DNA from: Gp7-AA10 sp035636095
Lineage (GTDB): Bacteria; Acidobacteriota; Thermoanaerobaculia; Gp7-AA8
Assembly: GCA_035636095.1 (NCBI GenBank)
Contig: DASPZU010000087.1
Span: 62,001 to 126,000, forward strand
Direction of reading: 5' to 3'
DNA length: 64,000 nucleotides
Shown here: in pieces, positions 17,016-25,679 of the stretch
Layout of the letters: each line of letters begins with the position of its first letter
How positions within the stretch are numbered: the first letter of the stretch is position 1
Position numbers and translations under genes: made by a program
The notes under the pieces: generated by a model
What the model was told of the DNA's origin: nothing
The model's database searches: none
Seen by the model: only the letters and a program-made list of their open reading frames with translations

Positions 17016-17085
17016 ACGACTCTCGCGAATCGCGGCGCAAGATACGGCCGCTCTCCGGTGTGTCAAGAACGACTAAACTCCCCGC

Positions 17086-17355
17086 GTGTGGAAAACATTC
17101 TCAGCCGTTTTCATGACCGTTTTTCTCGCAGAAATCGGTGACAAGACGCAACTTGCCACCATGCTCTTCTCCGCCGAGCCCGAAACGAACAAATGGATCG
17201 TGTTCGCCGGCAGCTCCACCGCCCTGGTCCTGGCCGCGGGACTCGGTGTGCTGGTGGGCGGACAGCTCGAGCGCTTCGTCCGGCCGCAGACGTTGAAATT
17301 GATCGCAGGCGCGGGCTTCATCGTCATCGGACTCTGGACGATTTTGTCGCGATAG
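17086..17355 (+). CDS. UPF0016/Gdt1 family half transporter
   Basis: 89-residue inner-membrane protein containing one copy of the Gdt1/TMEM165 motif (EIGDKTQLATMLF) and three hydrophobic helices. Full-length family members (Mn2+/Ca2+ exporters such as MneA) have two such repeats in ~190 residues. A single-repeat protein must dimerise with itself or with a second half not seen here. Start GTG lies 6 nt after TAAACT (17074-17079) with no SD, a leaderless arrangement. The next gene begins 13 bp later with its own TATCAT box. Confidence 0.85.
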   Translation: MWKTFSAVFMTVFLAEIGDKTQLATMLFSAEPETNKWIVFAGSSTALVLAAGLGVLVGGQLERFVRPQTLKLIAGAGFIVIGLWTILSR

Positions 17356-17368
17356 GTATCATCACGCC

Positions 17369-19687
17369 ATGCTTTTGACTCTTCTGCTTGCTACACGTCT
17401 GTCAACCGGCGCCATGCTCGACCCGATCGCATCGCCCCATAAGGTCGGCAACTTTCCGCTCGCGATGCTCCCGTCGCCGGACGGCAACCAGCTCGTGCTC
17501 CTTCTCAACGGATGGCGACAGCAGGGAATTCAAGTCGTCGATCGCGCCAGCGGCGACGTCCTTCAAACGATCGAGCAGCCCGCCGCGTTCCTCGGCCTGA
17601 CATTCGCTCCCGACGGCCGCACGCTCTACGCATCGGGCGGCAACGACGATGTCATCCACGTCTACCGATGGGAGGGCGGTCGGGCGGCCGCCGATGGGAC
17701 GATCGCGCTGCGCGCTCCGAAAAAGAATCCGAAGGATTCCGGCACAGCGTATCCCGCTGGCCTGACATTCTCGCCCGACGGTCGCTTCCTCTACGCCGCC
17801 GAGAACCTCGGCGATACCATCGCTGTCATCGACGTCGCGGAGCGCGCCGTCGTGCAACACGTCGTCACCGATCGCTACCCCTACGCAGTCGTCGCCGACC
17901 GCAATCATCTCTATGTCTCGTGCTGGGGCGACTCGACCGTCAACGCTTTCGCGCGTGGCCAAAACGGACTCCTCTCGGAACGATCGCGAATCGCGGCCGG
18001 ACGGCATCCATCTGCGCTCCTGTTGAGCGGCTCGCGCCTCTACGCGACGTCGGCCACCACCGACACGATTTCTGTCATCAACACCACGACGTCGAAAAAG
18101 GTCAACATGTTTACTGATTCGCCGCCGTCGGGCCCCCGCGAAGGGAGCACGCCCAACGCGCTCGCGATGTCGCGCGACGGCAAAAGACTCTTTGTGGCCG
18201 AGGCTGATAACAACGCCGTGGCGGTGTTTGAGGTTGCGACAGGGAAACTTCTCGGCCGCGTTCCGACGGAGTGGTATCCCGCCGCGCTGGCGAGAGTCGG
18301 ATCGACGATTTTCGTCGCGAGCGCGAAGGGGGCCGGTTCGGCTCCCGATCCGGGCCGCGTTCAACCGGGAGCGACTCCGCCGAAGGCCCGCGACTACACT
18401 CTCGGACAGCTCGACGGATCGGTGTTGTCGTTCCCCGAAAATGTCGGCGACCTGGCCAGCCTTTCGCGGCGTGTCGCGACTGCGAACGGATGGGACACAA
18501 AACGCACCGCGGCGAAGTATCCACCGTTCAAACACGTCATCTACATCATCAAAGAGAATCGCACTTACGATCAGGTCTTCGGCGACATGCCGGAAGGCGA
18601 CGGCGATCGCTCGCTGGTCTATTTCGGGGAGAGCAATTCTCCGAACCACCATGCGCTCGCGAAGCGGTTCGGGCTCTTCGATCGCTTCTTCGTGAATGCG
18701 GAAGTGAGCGCCGACGGCCACACCTGGTCGATGGCGGCTTATATCTCCGATTACGCAGGCAAGACGGTTCCGTCGCAGTATTCGAGCCGCGGGCGCACGT
18801 ACGATTATGCTGGAGAGAATCGCGAGCGCATCGTCAACGACGATGACGACGTGAATTCTCCTTCGACCGGTTATCTGTGGGATCTGGCCGTGCGAAAAAA
18901 GATCTCCTTCCGCGACTACGGAGAATTCACCGTCAAGGGGGCGGAGGCGGGGATGGGCACCAGGACGGTTGGAACGAAGAGCGCGCTTCTCACCGCCGTG
19001 TCGCCCGATTACATCGGATGGGATCTCGATGTTTCCGATCAGAAGCGCGTCGACGCCTGGCTCGCGGAGTTCAACCGGTATGTCGCGGAAGGCAACCTGC
19101 CGGCGTTCGAGATCATGTCTTTGCCCAACGATCACACCTCAGGGCTCACGCACAACAAGCCGACGCCTCGCGCCTACATGGCCGACAACGACCTCGCCTT
19201 CGGCCGCGTTGTGGAGGCCGTATCGAAATCGCCTTTCTGGTGCGACACCGTGATTTTTGTCCTCGAGGACGACGCGCAGAGCGGACCCGATCACGTCGAC
19301 TCGCACCGCTCCGTCTTTCTCGCGATTTCGGCTTACAGCCGGGCCGGCGTCGTGCATCGCTTCACGAACACCACCGACGTCCTGGCCACGATCGAGGAAA
19401 TCCTGGGACTCGACTCGCTTTCGCAGTTCGATCACTTCGGCCGTCCGCTGCGCGGCATCTTTTCTTCGCAGCCCGACCTCACGCCATACGCGGCCATCAC
19501 GCCGAATATCGACATGAACGAGAAGAATCCGCCCGGCCCGGAGCGACCGGAAGTGGGGATGCTCGATTTCTCGCGCCCCGATGCCGTCGACGATGAAACG
19601 TTCAATCGCATCCTGTGGCAGGCGATCAAAGGCGATGGCGTGCCGTATCCCGATGCGAAGCGGGCGCCGACCGCGGTAGGGAACTAA
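17369..19687 (+). CDS. YVTN beta-propeller / phosphoesterase fusion protein
   Basis: 772-residue exported protein. A signal peptide (MLLTLLLATRLSTGA) precedes a YVTN/YncE-type seven-bladed propeller (about 25-345, repeats such as LTFSPDGRFLYAAENLGDTI). It is followed by a phosphoesterase domain of the phospholipase C/acid phosphatase type (PF04185-like) from FKHVIYIIKENRTYDQVFGD to HVDSHRSVFLAISAYS. The metal-site motifs KENRTYD, VSADGHTWS, PNDHTSG and EDDAQSGPDHVD are present. This fusion is common in Acidobacteria and related soil bacteria; the natural phosphoester substrate is unknown. TATCAT (17357-17362) lies 6 nt before ATG. Confidence 0.88.
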   Translation: MLLTLLLATRLSTGAMLDPIASPHKVGNFPLAMLPSPDGNQLVLLLNGWRQQGIQVVDRASGDVLQTIEQPAAFLGLTFAPDGRTLYASGGNDDVIHVYRWEGGRAAADGTIALRAPKKNPKDSGTAYPAGLTFSPDGRFLYAAENLGDTIAVIDVAERAVVQHVVTDRYPYAVVADRNHLYVSCWGDSTVNAFARGQNGLLSERSRIAAGRHPSALLLSGSRLYATSATTDTISVINTTTSKKVNMFTDSPPSGPREGSTPNALAMSRDGKRLFVAEADNNAVAVFEVATGKLLGRVPTEWYPAALARVGSTIFVASAKGAGSAPDPGRVQPGATPPKARDYTLGQLDGSVLSFPENVGDLASLSRRVATANGWDTKRTAAKYPPFKHVIYIIKENRTYDQVFGDMPEGDGDRSLVYFGESNSPNHHALAKRFGLFDRFFVNAEVSADGHTWSMAAYISDYAGKTVPSQYSSRGRTYDYAGENRERIVNDDDDVNSPSTGYLWDLAVRKKISFRDYGEFTVKGAEAGMGTRTVGTKSALLTAVSPDYIGWDLDVSDQKRVDAWLAEFNRYVAEGNLPAFEIMSLPNDHTSGLTHNKPTPRAYMADNDLAFGRVVEAVSKSPFWCDTVIFVLEDDAQSGPDHVDSHRSVFLAISAYSRAGVVHRFTNTTDVLATIEEILGLDSLSQFDHFGRPLRGIFSSQPDLTPYAAITPNIDMNEKNPPGPERPEVGMLDFSRPDAVDDETFNRILWQAIKGDGVPYPDAKRAPTAVGN

Positions 19688-19689
19688 GG

Positions 19690-19808
19690 CCCCTCACCCG
19701 GTCCCGCTCCGCGGGACCACCCTCTCCCCGCTGCGCGGGGCGAGGGCTCTCACGACGCAGTCCCTCTCCCGCTTGCGGGAGAGGGTGCCGCGAAGCGGCG
19801 GGTGAGGG
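19690..19808. repeat. large nested palindromic repeat between convergent genes
   Basis: Outer arms CCCTCACCCG (19691-19700) / CGGGTGAGGG (19799-19808) enclose the inner hairpins GGTCCCGC-GCGGGACC, CTCCCCGC-GCGGGGCG and CCCTCTCCCGC-TT-GCGGGAGAGGG (19762-19785). The first 57 bp recur at 56604-56660 with one mismatch. The element fills the whole gap between two stop codons and probably ends transcription from both sides. Confidence 0.85.
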
Positions 19809-20996
19809 CTAGGCGAAACCCCGCGGGCGCTCGTCGATCTGCGAGGCGGCGTCGAGAATCGCCGCCGCGTAAACAGGCTCTTCGACCTCGAGGCGCACGG
19901 GCTTTTTGGGGTCAGTTTTCAGGGTGATCAAATTCACATCGGCGTTGACGCTGACATCGACGCCGCGGGGGATCTCGATTCTCTTTTTGCCCTCGATGAT
20001 GGTGCGTTTGTTCGTGGCGTGCAGCGTTCCCTGGTCGGTCGGCGTTTCGTAGATGCAGTACTCCTGAAACTGCAGCTGGGTCGTGCATCGCACGCGCGGC
20101 AGTGTTTGCGGCGTGATGGTGCGAACGCGGCGGAATTGATCGACCGTCTTCGCTTCCAGGTCGCCGATTCCAAATACGTCTCGTATCGCCTGGAGCTGTT
20201 GCGCGTGCGATATTCCGAGACGATTGGCCGCGATCAAATGCCAGAGGAGAGTGCGGTACAGGTCGCTCTTGATCGCCCTGGCGTCATCGGGCGTCAATCC
20301 CGACGCTTCGGACACGCGATCGACGAGCTGTCCGGTTTCCTTTGCTCCGCCCGGTCCGCGCTTGCTCAGCGCATCGAAGGCCATCAACAGTGCCGTTCGC
20401 CGCGCGGCTCCGCTCCAGATCTCCATCGGAATGGTGAGGTTCTCTCGCTGGAGTCGGAGTTGAGCGATCGAAGCGTCGTCGCGCGTTTCGCGGACTCGAT
20501 CGAGCGCCGCCATGTAGGCCGCGAGCGATTCGCGATTCCGTTTTTCGATCGCCTCTCGCTCGGCGCGGTCGCGTTCTTCCTGCTCGCGAATCTTCTTGCG
20601 CTTCTGCGCCGTCATGACGATCGGAACGGCGATGGCGATCAGGCCCAGGATCACCTCGATCCATCCCTGCGGGCCTTTGCGCGCAACGACGGCCAATCCG
20701 AGGAGAACGAACACGATACCGAAGGCCATCGACGCCAGGAATCCGTACGATCGCGGCGTCCCATCCGGCTTCAGCGAAGACCAGAAGGGCATGCTGCTGA
20801 TCGAGGGCGCACGCGGCAACGTCGGTGCATGGAACGCGTCGTGACCGCCGAAGAAAAATCTCTCGCCGCCGCGCCGGATGAACTCTCCGGTCGCGCCCGT
20901 GCTCAGCTCGGAATCGTTGTCGACCTCGGACTCTCCCGGCGTCACGCCGAAGCTGATCGAACCGAGCGCCAGTTTTTTTTCGACATAAAACGTCAT
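19809..20996 (-). CDS. DUF4236-like membrane protein, function unknown
   Basis: 395 residues. The N-terminus (FYVEKKLALGSISFGVTPGE, STGATGEFIRR, FFFGGHD) resembles the DUF4236 motif, a short beta-rich segment ahead of membrane helices. Two helices follow (SMAFGIVFVLLGLAVVA and WIEVILGLIAIAVPIVM), then a charged coiled coil (KRKKIREQEERDRAEREAIE) and a mixed cytoplasmic domain of ~230 residues with no enzyme motif. Its ATG overlaps the stop of the upstream cytochrome gene (ATGA), so the two form an operon. No function can be assigned. Confidence 0.72.
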   Translation of the reverse strand: MTFYVEKKLALGSISFGVTPGESEVDNDSELSTGATGEFIRRGGERFFFGGHDAFHAPTLPRAPSISSMPFWSSLKPDGTPRSYGFLASMAFGIVFVLLGLAVVARKGPQGWIEVILGLIAIAVPIVMTAQKRKKIREQEERDRAEREAIEKRNRESLAAYMAALDRVRETRDDASIAQLRLQRENLTIPMEIWSGAARRTALLMAFDALSKRGPGGAKETGQLVDRVSEASGLTPDDARAIKSDLYRTLLWHLIAANRLGISHAQQLQAIRDVFGIGDLEAKTVDQFRRVRTITPQTLPRVRCTTQLQFQEYCIYETPTDQGTLHATNKRTIIEGKKRIEIPRGVDVSVNADVNLITLKTDPKKPVRLEVEEPVYAAAILDAASQIDERPRGFA

Positions 20997-21349
20997 TTGA
21001 GCGTGTAGAGATAGGCCGAGATGTCGCGGCTATCCGCAGGAGTGACGCCGAGGTTCGGCATCGTGGATTGCGGGTCGAATTTTGTCGGGTTCTGCAGCCA
21101 GTCGATCATCGTCTGCGGATTGTTGGGCAACTTTCCTGCGATGACACTGCGAGAGGCCATGTGCTCGAGTGTCGGACCAACCATTCCCTTCGGTCCCGGA
21201 ACGCCAGGAATGTTGTGACACGAATTGCAGCCGTATCGCGCGATCGCTTCCTTGCCGCGCGCCGGATCTCCTCCGGCGAGCGATCGCGCCTCGTGATTGC
21301 AGGCGACGAGAAGCGCGCACGTCATGCTGAGCGCAGCGAAGCATCTCAT
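20993..21349 (-). CDS. lipoprotein c-type cytochrome
   Basis: 118 residues from ATG 21349, exported and lipid-anchored (lipobox LLVAC at 13-17). A single haem site, CNSCH, lies in YGCNSCHNIPGVPG, and the axial Met is probably in STMPNLGVT. The pattern DPARGKEAIARYGCNSCH resembles small class I cytochromes that shuttle electrons to a terminal oxidase. The longer frame from 21439 starts within a palindromic repeat and is rejected. The first ten residues (MRCFAALSMT) are encoded by that repeat (21321-21387), so the signal peptide appears built from repeat DNA. Confidence 0.8.
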   Translation of the reverse strand: MRCFAALSMTCALLVACNHEARSLAGGDPARGKEAIARYGCNSCHNIPGVPGPKGMVGPTLEHMASRSVIAGKLPNNPQTMIDWLQNPTKFDPQSTMPNLGVTPADSRDISAYLYTLK

Positions 21350-21387
21350 GAACGAGATCCTTCGCCGTCGGTGCGGCTCAGGATGAC
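21321..21387. repeat. inverted pair of ATCCTGAGC/GCGAAGGAT repeat units
   Basis: Two related units head to head, GTCATGCTGAGCGCAGCGAAG (in parts 21321-21341) and CTTCGCCGTCGG...GCTCAGGATGAC (21359-21387), form a long imperfect hairpin. Related single units occur at 26957-26983 and 62185-62218. The left unit overlaps the start of the cytochrome gene. Confidence 0.75.
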
Positions 21388-21474
21388 GGCTACCATTTTT
21401 GCTGGCAAGCAGATTGCTGTTTGATGTGGTGCAAAGCAAATCGCGGCACCATATTGACTCACTGGAGGCCCCAT

Positions 21475-21696
21475 TTGCAGTTCACCATCGAGAGCCGTCA
21501 GCTTCCGAACTCGTCCGCCGGGGATTCAAAACCAATCATCATCGAAGCCATGAATCCCAAGGATGCCCTCTCTGAATTCGTTCGGCGGAACAAATCAGAA
21601 GTTGTCAGCATGGCGACCCCCGCCAAGGGCCGCGAATCGATCGCCACCATCAAGAAGAACGATGCGGTCTATCTGGTGCGGGTCTACGAAGCCTGA
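21475..21696 (+). CDS. small protein of unknown function
   Basis: 73 residues from TTG 21475, chosen because GGAGG lies at 21464-21468, six bases upstream. The longer frame from 21421 has no SD and runs into repeat DNA. The protein is polar (FTIESRQLPNSSAGDSKPII, KDALSEFVRRNKSEVVSM, KKNDAVYLVRVYEA) with an alpha/beta pattern and no cysteines or membrane segment. No family is recognised. It is divergent from the cytochrome gene. Confidence 0.62.
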   Translation: MQFTIESRQLPNSSAGDSKPIIIEAMNPKDALSEFVRRNKSEVVSMATPAKGRESIATIKKNDAVYLVRVYEA

Positions 21697-21770
21697 TCGC
21701 GTGTAGGATTTGCATCAAACGCAAAATTTTCGTGGCATTTTTTGCATCTGGAGTATAGATTGATGCCCAA

Positions 21771-22172
21771 ATGTCCCGGTCGGATCCCCCGGTCCCCGGT
21801 TCATCGGTTCTCGTCGTCGACGATGATCAGGCCCTGCGCGGGCTGTTCACGACGCTCCTTTCCAAGAACGGCTTCGAAGTCGACATTGCCGCCGACGGCC
21901 GCGTAGCTTTCGATCAGATCCAACGACACAACTACTCGGTCATCCTGCTCGATCTGATGATGCCGGACGTCAGCGGCTTCGAGTTCCTGGAGAGACTCCA
22001 GCGCGACAGCCCCTCGCTGCTCGAGAAGGTCATCGTCATGACCGGCGCGAGCCATCGAGACGTGCGGAACCTCGATACCTCGCGCGTCTGGGGTCTGATC
22101 CGGAAGCCGTTCGACATCGACAACCTCGTTTCGTCGACGGTCGCCTGCGCCGAAGGCAAGCGCGGCCACTAG
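21771..22172 (+). CDS. single-domain response regulator
   Basis: 133-residue receiver: VLVVDDDQALRGLFTTLL, phosphoacceptor Asp in VILLDLMMPDVSGFEFL, Thr in VIVMTGASH and Lys in IRKPFDIDNL. It shares the KPFDI signature with the receivers at 14278 and 63818, so this genome keeps a family of stand-alone receivers. No kinase is adjacent. TAGATT (21756-21761) lies 9 nt before the ATG and no SD is visible. Confidence 0.88.
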   Translation: MSRSDPPVPGSSVLVVDDDQALRGLFTTLLSKNGFEVDIAADGRVAFDQIQRHNYSVILLDLMMPDVSGFEFLERLQRDSPSLLEKVIVMTGASHRDVRNLDTSRVWGLIRKPFDIDNLVSSTVACAEGKRGH

Positions 22173-22174
22173 TC

Positions 22175-22222
<48 letters not shown>

Positions 22223-22233
22223 CACTAGCGAGA

Positions 22234-22962
22234 ATGCCTGCGGTTTACGCGCTCTCCGCCTTCGTGATGACGCTCGCCGGCGGCGCGTTCGCGTTCCGAT
22301 ACCAGCGCTATCTGCTCTACATCATGGCGTTTTCGTCGGGCCTGGTCATCGGCATCGCGTTCCTCGATCTCATCCCGGAGGTGACAGCGGCGGCGTTCCA
22401 TGAAGGCATCCCGATTCGGGCATTGATGGTCACGGTGGTGGTCGGATTCCTGGCGATCTTTCTGCTGGAAAAACTGACCATCATCCACAGTGAGAAGCAG
22501 CACGATGCGCCGGGACATCACCACAACGTTGGCCTGGTGGGCGCCCTCGGCCTCTCATTTCACAGCTTCCTGGATGGACTCGCGATCGGGGTCGGCTTCG
22601 AGGCCGGCACGAAGGTCGGGATCGTAGTACTTCTGGCCGTAGTTGCGCACGATTTCGCCGATGGCCTCAACACCGTGACCTTCATGCTCGCGACGCGGAA
22701 CAACGCCGCGCGAACGATCACATTGTTGCTTGTGGACGCCGTCGCGCCGGTCGTCGGCGCTCTTTGCGCCGGCCTGCTGCGACTCGAGCCGCGCATCGTC
22801 GCGTTCCAGCTCTCCTTCTTCGCCGGCTTCCTCCTCTACCTGGGCGCCTCCGATTTATTGCCCCAGGTCCACGAGCGTCCGAAAGCGGGTCTGATCGCAT
22901 TTACGATCGCAGGACTGCTGACTGCCGGCCTGGTCGTGTACGCAATACAATCCCCCGCATGA
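22234..22962 (+). CDS. ZIP family metal transporter
   Basis: 242-residue inner-membrane protein with eight hydrophobic helices and a His-rich loop between helices 3 and 4 (HSEKQHDAPGHHHNVG). The metal-site helices read LSFHSFLDGLAIG and VAHDFADGLNTV, the ZIP HNxxDG/HExxH equivalents. It is likely to import zinc or another divalent metal. ATG 22234 is chosen because TACACT (22221-22226) lies 7 nt upstream; the GTG codons at 22213 and 22216 are part of the palindromic repeat. The stop overlaps the next ATG (ATGA). Confidence 0.9.
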   Translation: MPAVYALSAFVMTLAGGAFAFRYQRYLLYIMAFSSGLVIGIAFLDLIPEVTAAAFHEGIPIRALMVTVVVGFLAIFLLEKLTIIHSEKQHDAPGHHHNVGLVGALGLSFHSFLDGLAIGVGFEAGTKVGIVVLLAVVAHDFADGLNTVTFMLATRNNAARTITLLLVDAVAPVVGALCAGLLRLEPRIVAFQLSFFAGFLLYLGASDLLPQVHERPKAGLIAFTIAGLLTAGLVVYAIQSPA

Positions 22963-25055
22963 AACGAATGCTTCTGCTCGCGATTTTCATCGCCGCTGCC
23001 GCCGATGCCCGCTTCATCACCGAAAAAGACATCTTCCGCTTCCAGTGGATCGCCGATCCGCAACTCTCGCCCGACGGATCGCAGATCGCTTTCGTCCGCG
23101 TGACGGTCGATGAAAAGAAAGACCGCTACGACACGTCGATCTGGTCGGTGTCGGCGCGAGGCGGCGCTCCCCGTCAGATGACGACCGGAACGAGCGACAC
23201 CGCGCCGCGCTGGTCGCCGGACGGAAAGTCCCTGGCATTCCTGCGCAGCCTCGAAAAAGATGGCAAGCCGCAGCCGGCGCAGATCTACATCCTGCCGCTC
23301 GATGGCGGAGAACCTCGCGCAGTGACATCACTGTCGCGCGCGATCGACTCTCTGGCGTGGTCTCCGTCGGGGCGGACGATCGCCTTCACTGCGCGCACGA
23401 AGCCGGAGGACGTGGAAGAAAAGAAAAAGGATGAAAAGGAACATGTCAGCGATGTTCGCGTGATCAATCAGGCGACGTATCGATCGAATGGTCCTGGCTA
23501 TCTCGATCCGACGCGGGCGGTCCACATCTGGACGATCGACGTTCCGGTTGCCGACGAGCCGGCCAAGCCCAGGCAACTCACCAGCGGCGATTTCAGCGAA
23601 GGTGAGCCGCTGTGGAGTCCGGATGGATCGCGGATTTACTTCACATCGAATCGCACCTACGAGCCTTACTACGATCGCTTCGACAGCAATCTGTACGCGA
23701 TTCCGGCCGGGGGCGGGGAGATGACGAAGGTGGCCGACATCGAAGGTCCCATCACCGATCCAGCGCCGAGTCCGGACGGAAAATGGATCGCGTTCCGCGG
23801 CACGATCAACAATCCCGTGCATTCGTACCAGCAGGCGGATCTCTACGTCATCAGTAGCGACGGCGGACAACCGCGCAACCTGACGGCCTCATTCGACAAC
23901 GATGTGCTGAGCGGCCTGACAGGCGACCAGGCTGCCCCGCGTGCCGCGCGCGGCGCGCGACCGATGTGGAGCAGCGACTCCACAACGATCTACATCACTG
24001 CCGCCGAGCAAGGAAAGGTCAACCTGAAGCGAGTGGATGTCGCGAGCGGTCGCATGGACCCGTGGACTCAGGGCAATCAGGACATCCTCACCTTCATCGT
24101 CCGCGACGGCCGTGCCATCCTGCTCATTTCGACGCCCAGGATGATCGGCGATCTCTTCGCGATCGACGACAAGGGTTCGCTGACGCGCCTGACAAATATC
24201 AACGAGAAGCTCTTTTCCGAGATCACGCTCACCGAGCCGGAGGCGATGCTGTACAAGAGCTTCGACGGAAAAACGATCGAGGCGTGGGTCCAGAAACCGC
24301 CGGACTTCGATCCAACCAAGAAATACCCGATGGTCCTCAACATCCACGGCGGGCCGCACGCAGCCTATGGCTACACCTTCGACCACGAATTCCAGTGGAT
24401 GGCCGCCAAGGGTTACGTCGTCCTCTATCCGAATCCGCGCGGCAGCACGAGCTACGGCCAGGATTTCGGCAACATCATCCAATATCGATATCCGGGCGAC
24501 GACTTCAAAGATCTGATGGCCGGCGTCGATGCGCTGCTGGCGAGGGGCTATCTCGATCCGAAGAAACTCGGAGTCACCGGCGGCAGCGGCGGCGGTCTGC
24601 TCACCAACTGGGTCGTCACGCAGACGGATCGTTTCGCGGCCGGTGTCTCGCAGCGCGACATCGCGGACTGGGCGAACTTCTGGTACGTCGCCGACTTCAC
24701 ACTCTTCCAGCCGACGTGGTTCCACAAAGCGCCGTGGGAGGATCCCGAAGACTACAAGGCGCGCTCGCCGATCACGTACATCGAGCGCGTCAAGACGCCG
24801 CTGATGTTGATCGAAGGGGAGGCCGACTGGCGCACGCCGCCGATGGCCGGCGGCGAGATGATGTTTCGCGCGCTGAAGTACCGGCACATTCCGACGGTCA
24901 TGGTGCGGTTTCCCGACGAGTCGCACGAGCTGTCGCGCTCCGGAAAACCATGGCATCGCGTCGAGCGACTGCAGTACATCGTCGGCTGGTTCGATCAGTG
25001 GCTCATGGGTCAGAAGAACCCGGCTTACGAGAAAGGGCTTCGCGCGGCGAAGTGA
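22959..25055 (+). CDS. secreted S9 family serine peptidase (acylaminoacyl/dipeptidyl peptidase type)
   Basis: 698 residues with signal peptide MKRMLLLAIFIAAAADA. A WD/TolB-like beta-propeller (about 25-430, repeats PQLSPDGSQIAF, PRWSPDGKSLAF, PLWSPDGSRIYF) is followed by an alpha/beta-hydrolase domain. Catalytic triad: Ser~543 in GGSGGGLL (most relatives have GGSYGG), Asp~623 in EGEADWRTPP and His~655 in DESHELSRSG. It degrades peptides in the periplasm or outside the cell. The start overlaps the ZIP stop by ATGA, yet TACAAT (22946-22951) sits 7 nt upstream, so it may also have its own leaderless promoter. A second S9 enzyme is at 28612. Confidence 0.9.
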   Translation: MKRMLLLAIFIAAAADARFITEKDIFRFQWIADPQLSPDGSQIAFVRVTVDEKKDRYDTSIWSVSARGGAPRQMTTGTSDTAPRWSPDGKSLAFLRSLEKDGKPQPAQIYILPLDGGEPRAVTSLSRAIDSLAWSPSGRTIAFTARTKPEDVEEKKKDEKEHVSDVRVINQATYRSNGPGYLDPTRAVHIWTIDVPVADEPAKPRQLTSGDFSEGEPLWSPDGSRIYFTSNRTYEPYYDRFDSNLYAIPAGGGEMTKVADIEGPITDPAPSPDGKWIAFRGTINNPVHSYQQADLYVISSDGGQPRNLTASFDNDVLSGLTGDQAAPRAARGARPMWSSDSTTIYITAAEQGKVNLKRVDVASGRMDPWTQGNQDILTFIVRDGRAILLISTPRMIGDLFAIDDKGSLTRLTNINEKLFSEITLTEPEAMLYKSFDGKTIEAWVQKPPDFDPTKKYPMVLNIHGGPHAAYGYTFDHEFQWMAAKGYVVLYPNPRGSTSYGQDFGNIIQYRYPGDDFKDLMAGVDALLARGYLDPKKLGVTGGSGGGLLTNWVVTQTDRFAAGVSQRDIADWANFWYVADFTLFQPTWFHKAPWEDPEDYKARSPITYIERVKTPLMLIEGEADWRTPPMAGGEMMFRALKYRHIPTVMVRFPDESHELSRSGKPWHRVERLQYIVGWFDQWLMGQKNPAYEKGLRAAK

Positions 25056-25057
25056 GG

Positions 25058-25115
25058 TTCACCACAGAGGCACAGAGAGAGAAGGTCTTTGTGTACTCTG
25101 TGTCTCTGTGGTGAT
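25058..25115. repeat. CTCTGTG palindromic repeat, copy 2
   Basis: TTCACCACAGAGGCACAGAG (25058-25077) pairs with CTCTGTGTCTCTGTGGTGA (25096-25114). It occupies the gap between convergent stops and is likely to serve as a terminator. Confidence 0.75.
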
Positions 25116-25679
25116 TCATTCTCTGTTGTGAAAGGCGTCAGCCTCCGCGCGCCAGAGATCTCCGTACCGCATCGGCAGACCTGCTTCGTTCGTTTCGATC
25201 TCGGCAACGAACTTGCCGCCGGCGCTTTCGTATCGAAAAATTCGATCGCTGACCCGCGCGTATGTCTGCTCCAGAGGTTCGAGTGCAAAGCTCGGAAAAC
25301 GCAGCCAGGCGGCCCGGAGCGATGCCCGATCGCCGACCTGGAGATTGAGCCGCCGTATCGGCAGCAGATTCGTCGATGGGCTGAAGTTGAGGTCGACGTC
25401 GATGCAGCCCGCCACTGCCGCGGTCACTTGTTCGTTCAATGTCCATGAACCGGAATCCGCTCGAATCGTTACGGCAACGCGGAGTTCGCCGACCGACCCG
25501 GAGACCGTCGCGGAGCGTGTCCTCCATGCTGGATCGCACACGATCCGATATTCGAGACGACTCGGCATCGTCTCATGTTTGAAAAGTGCTACGCCGCTCA
25601 GCAGCCAGTCGGATCCCTGGCGCGACAGATCCACGAATTCATGACCCGGTTGATCGAGCCTGCGCCAGAGAACTTTCAT
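25116..25679 (-). CDS. putative glycolipid-binding domain protein
   Basis: 187 residues matching the putative glycolipid-binding family (PF06475-like): SGVALFKHETMPSRLEYRIVC, WRTRSATVSGSVG, LNEQVTAAVAGCIDVDLNFS and LPIRRLNL, with the conserved TNLLPIRRL block. No signal peptide. The molecular role of this family is poorly known. Its ATG overlaps the stop of the membrane glycosyltransferase gene upstream (ATGA), so a link to a lipid-linked sugar is plausible but inferred. Confidence 0.78.
   Translation of the reverse strand: MKVLWRRLDQPGHEFVDLSRQGSDWLLSGVALFKHETMPSRLEYRIVCDPAWRTRSATVSGSVGELRVAVTIRADSGSWTLNEQVTAAVAGCIDVDLNFSPSTNLLPIRRLNLQVGDRASLRAAWLRFPSFALEPLEQTYARVSDRIFRYESAGGKFVAEIETNEAGLPMRYGDLWRAEADAFHNRE

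Noticed and set aside
17402..19135. 577-codon open frame antisense to the YVTN/phosphoesterase gene
   Set aside because: Composition of a codon-position mirror, no recognisable protein features.
21734..21746. Sigma-54-like promoter (GG...GC) upstream of the receiver gene
   Set aside because: The GG and GC dinucleotides are separated by 8 rather than 10 bases; a TAGATT box with leaderless spacing fits better.
22764..22958. N-terminal extension of the S9 peptidase
   Set aside because: Out-of-frame reading of the ZIP gene; ATG 22959 gives a signal peptide and an ATGA junction.
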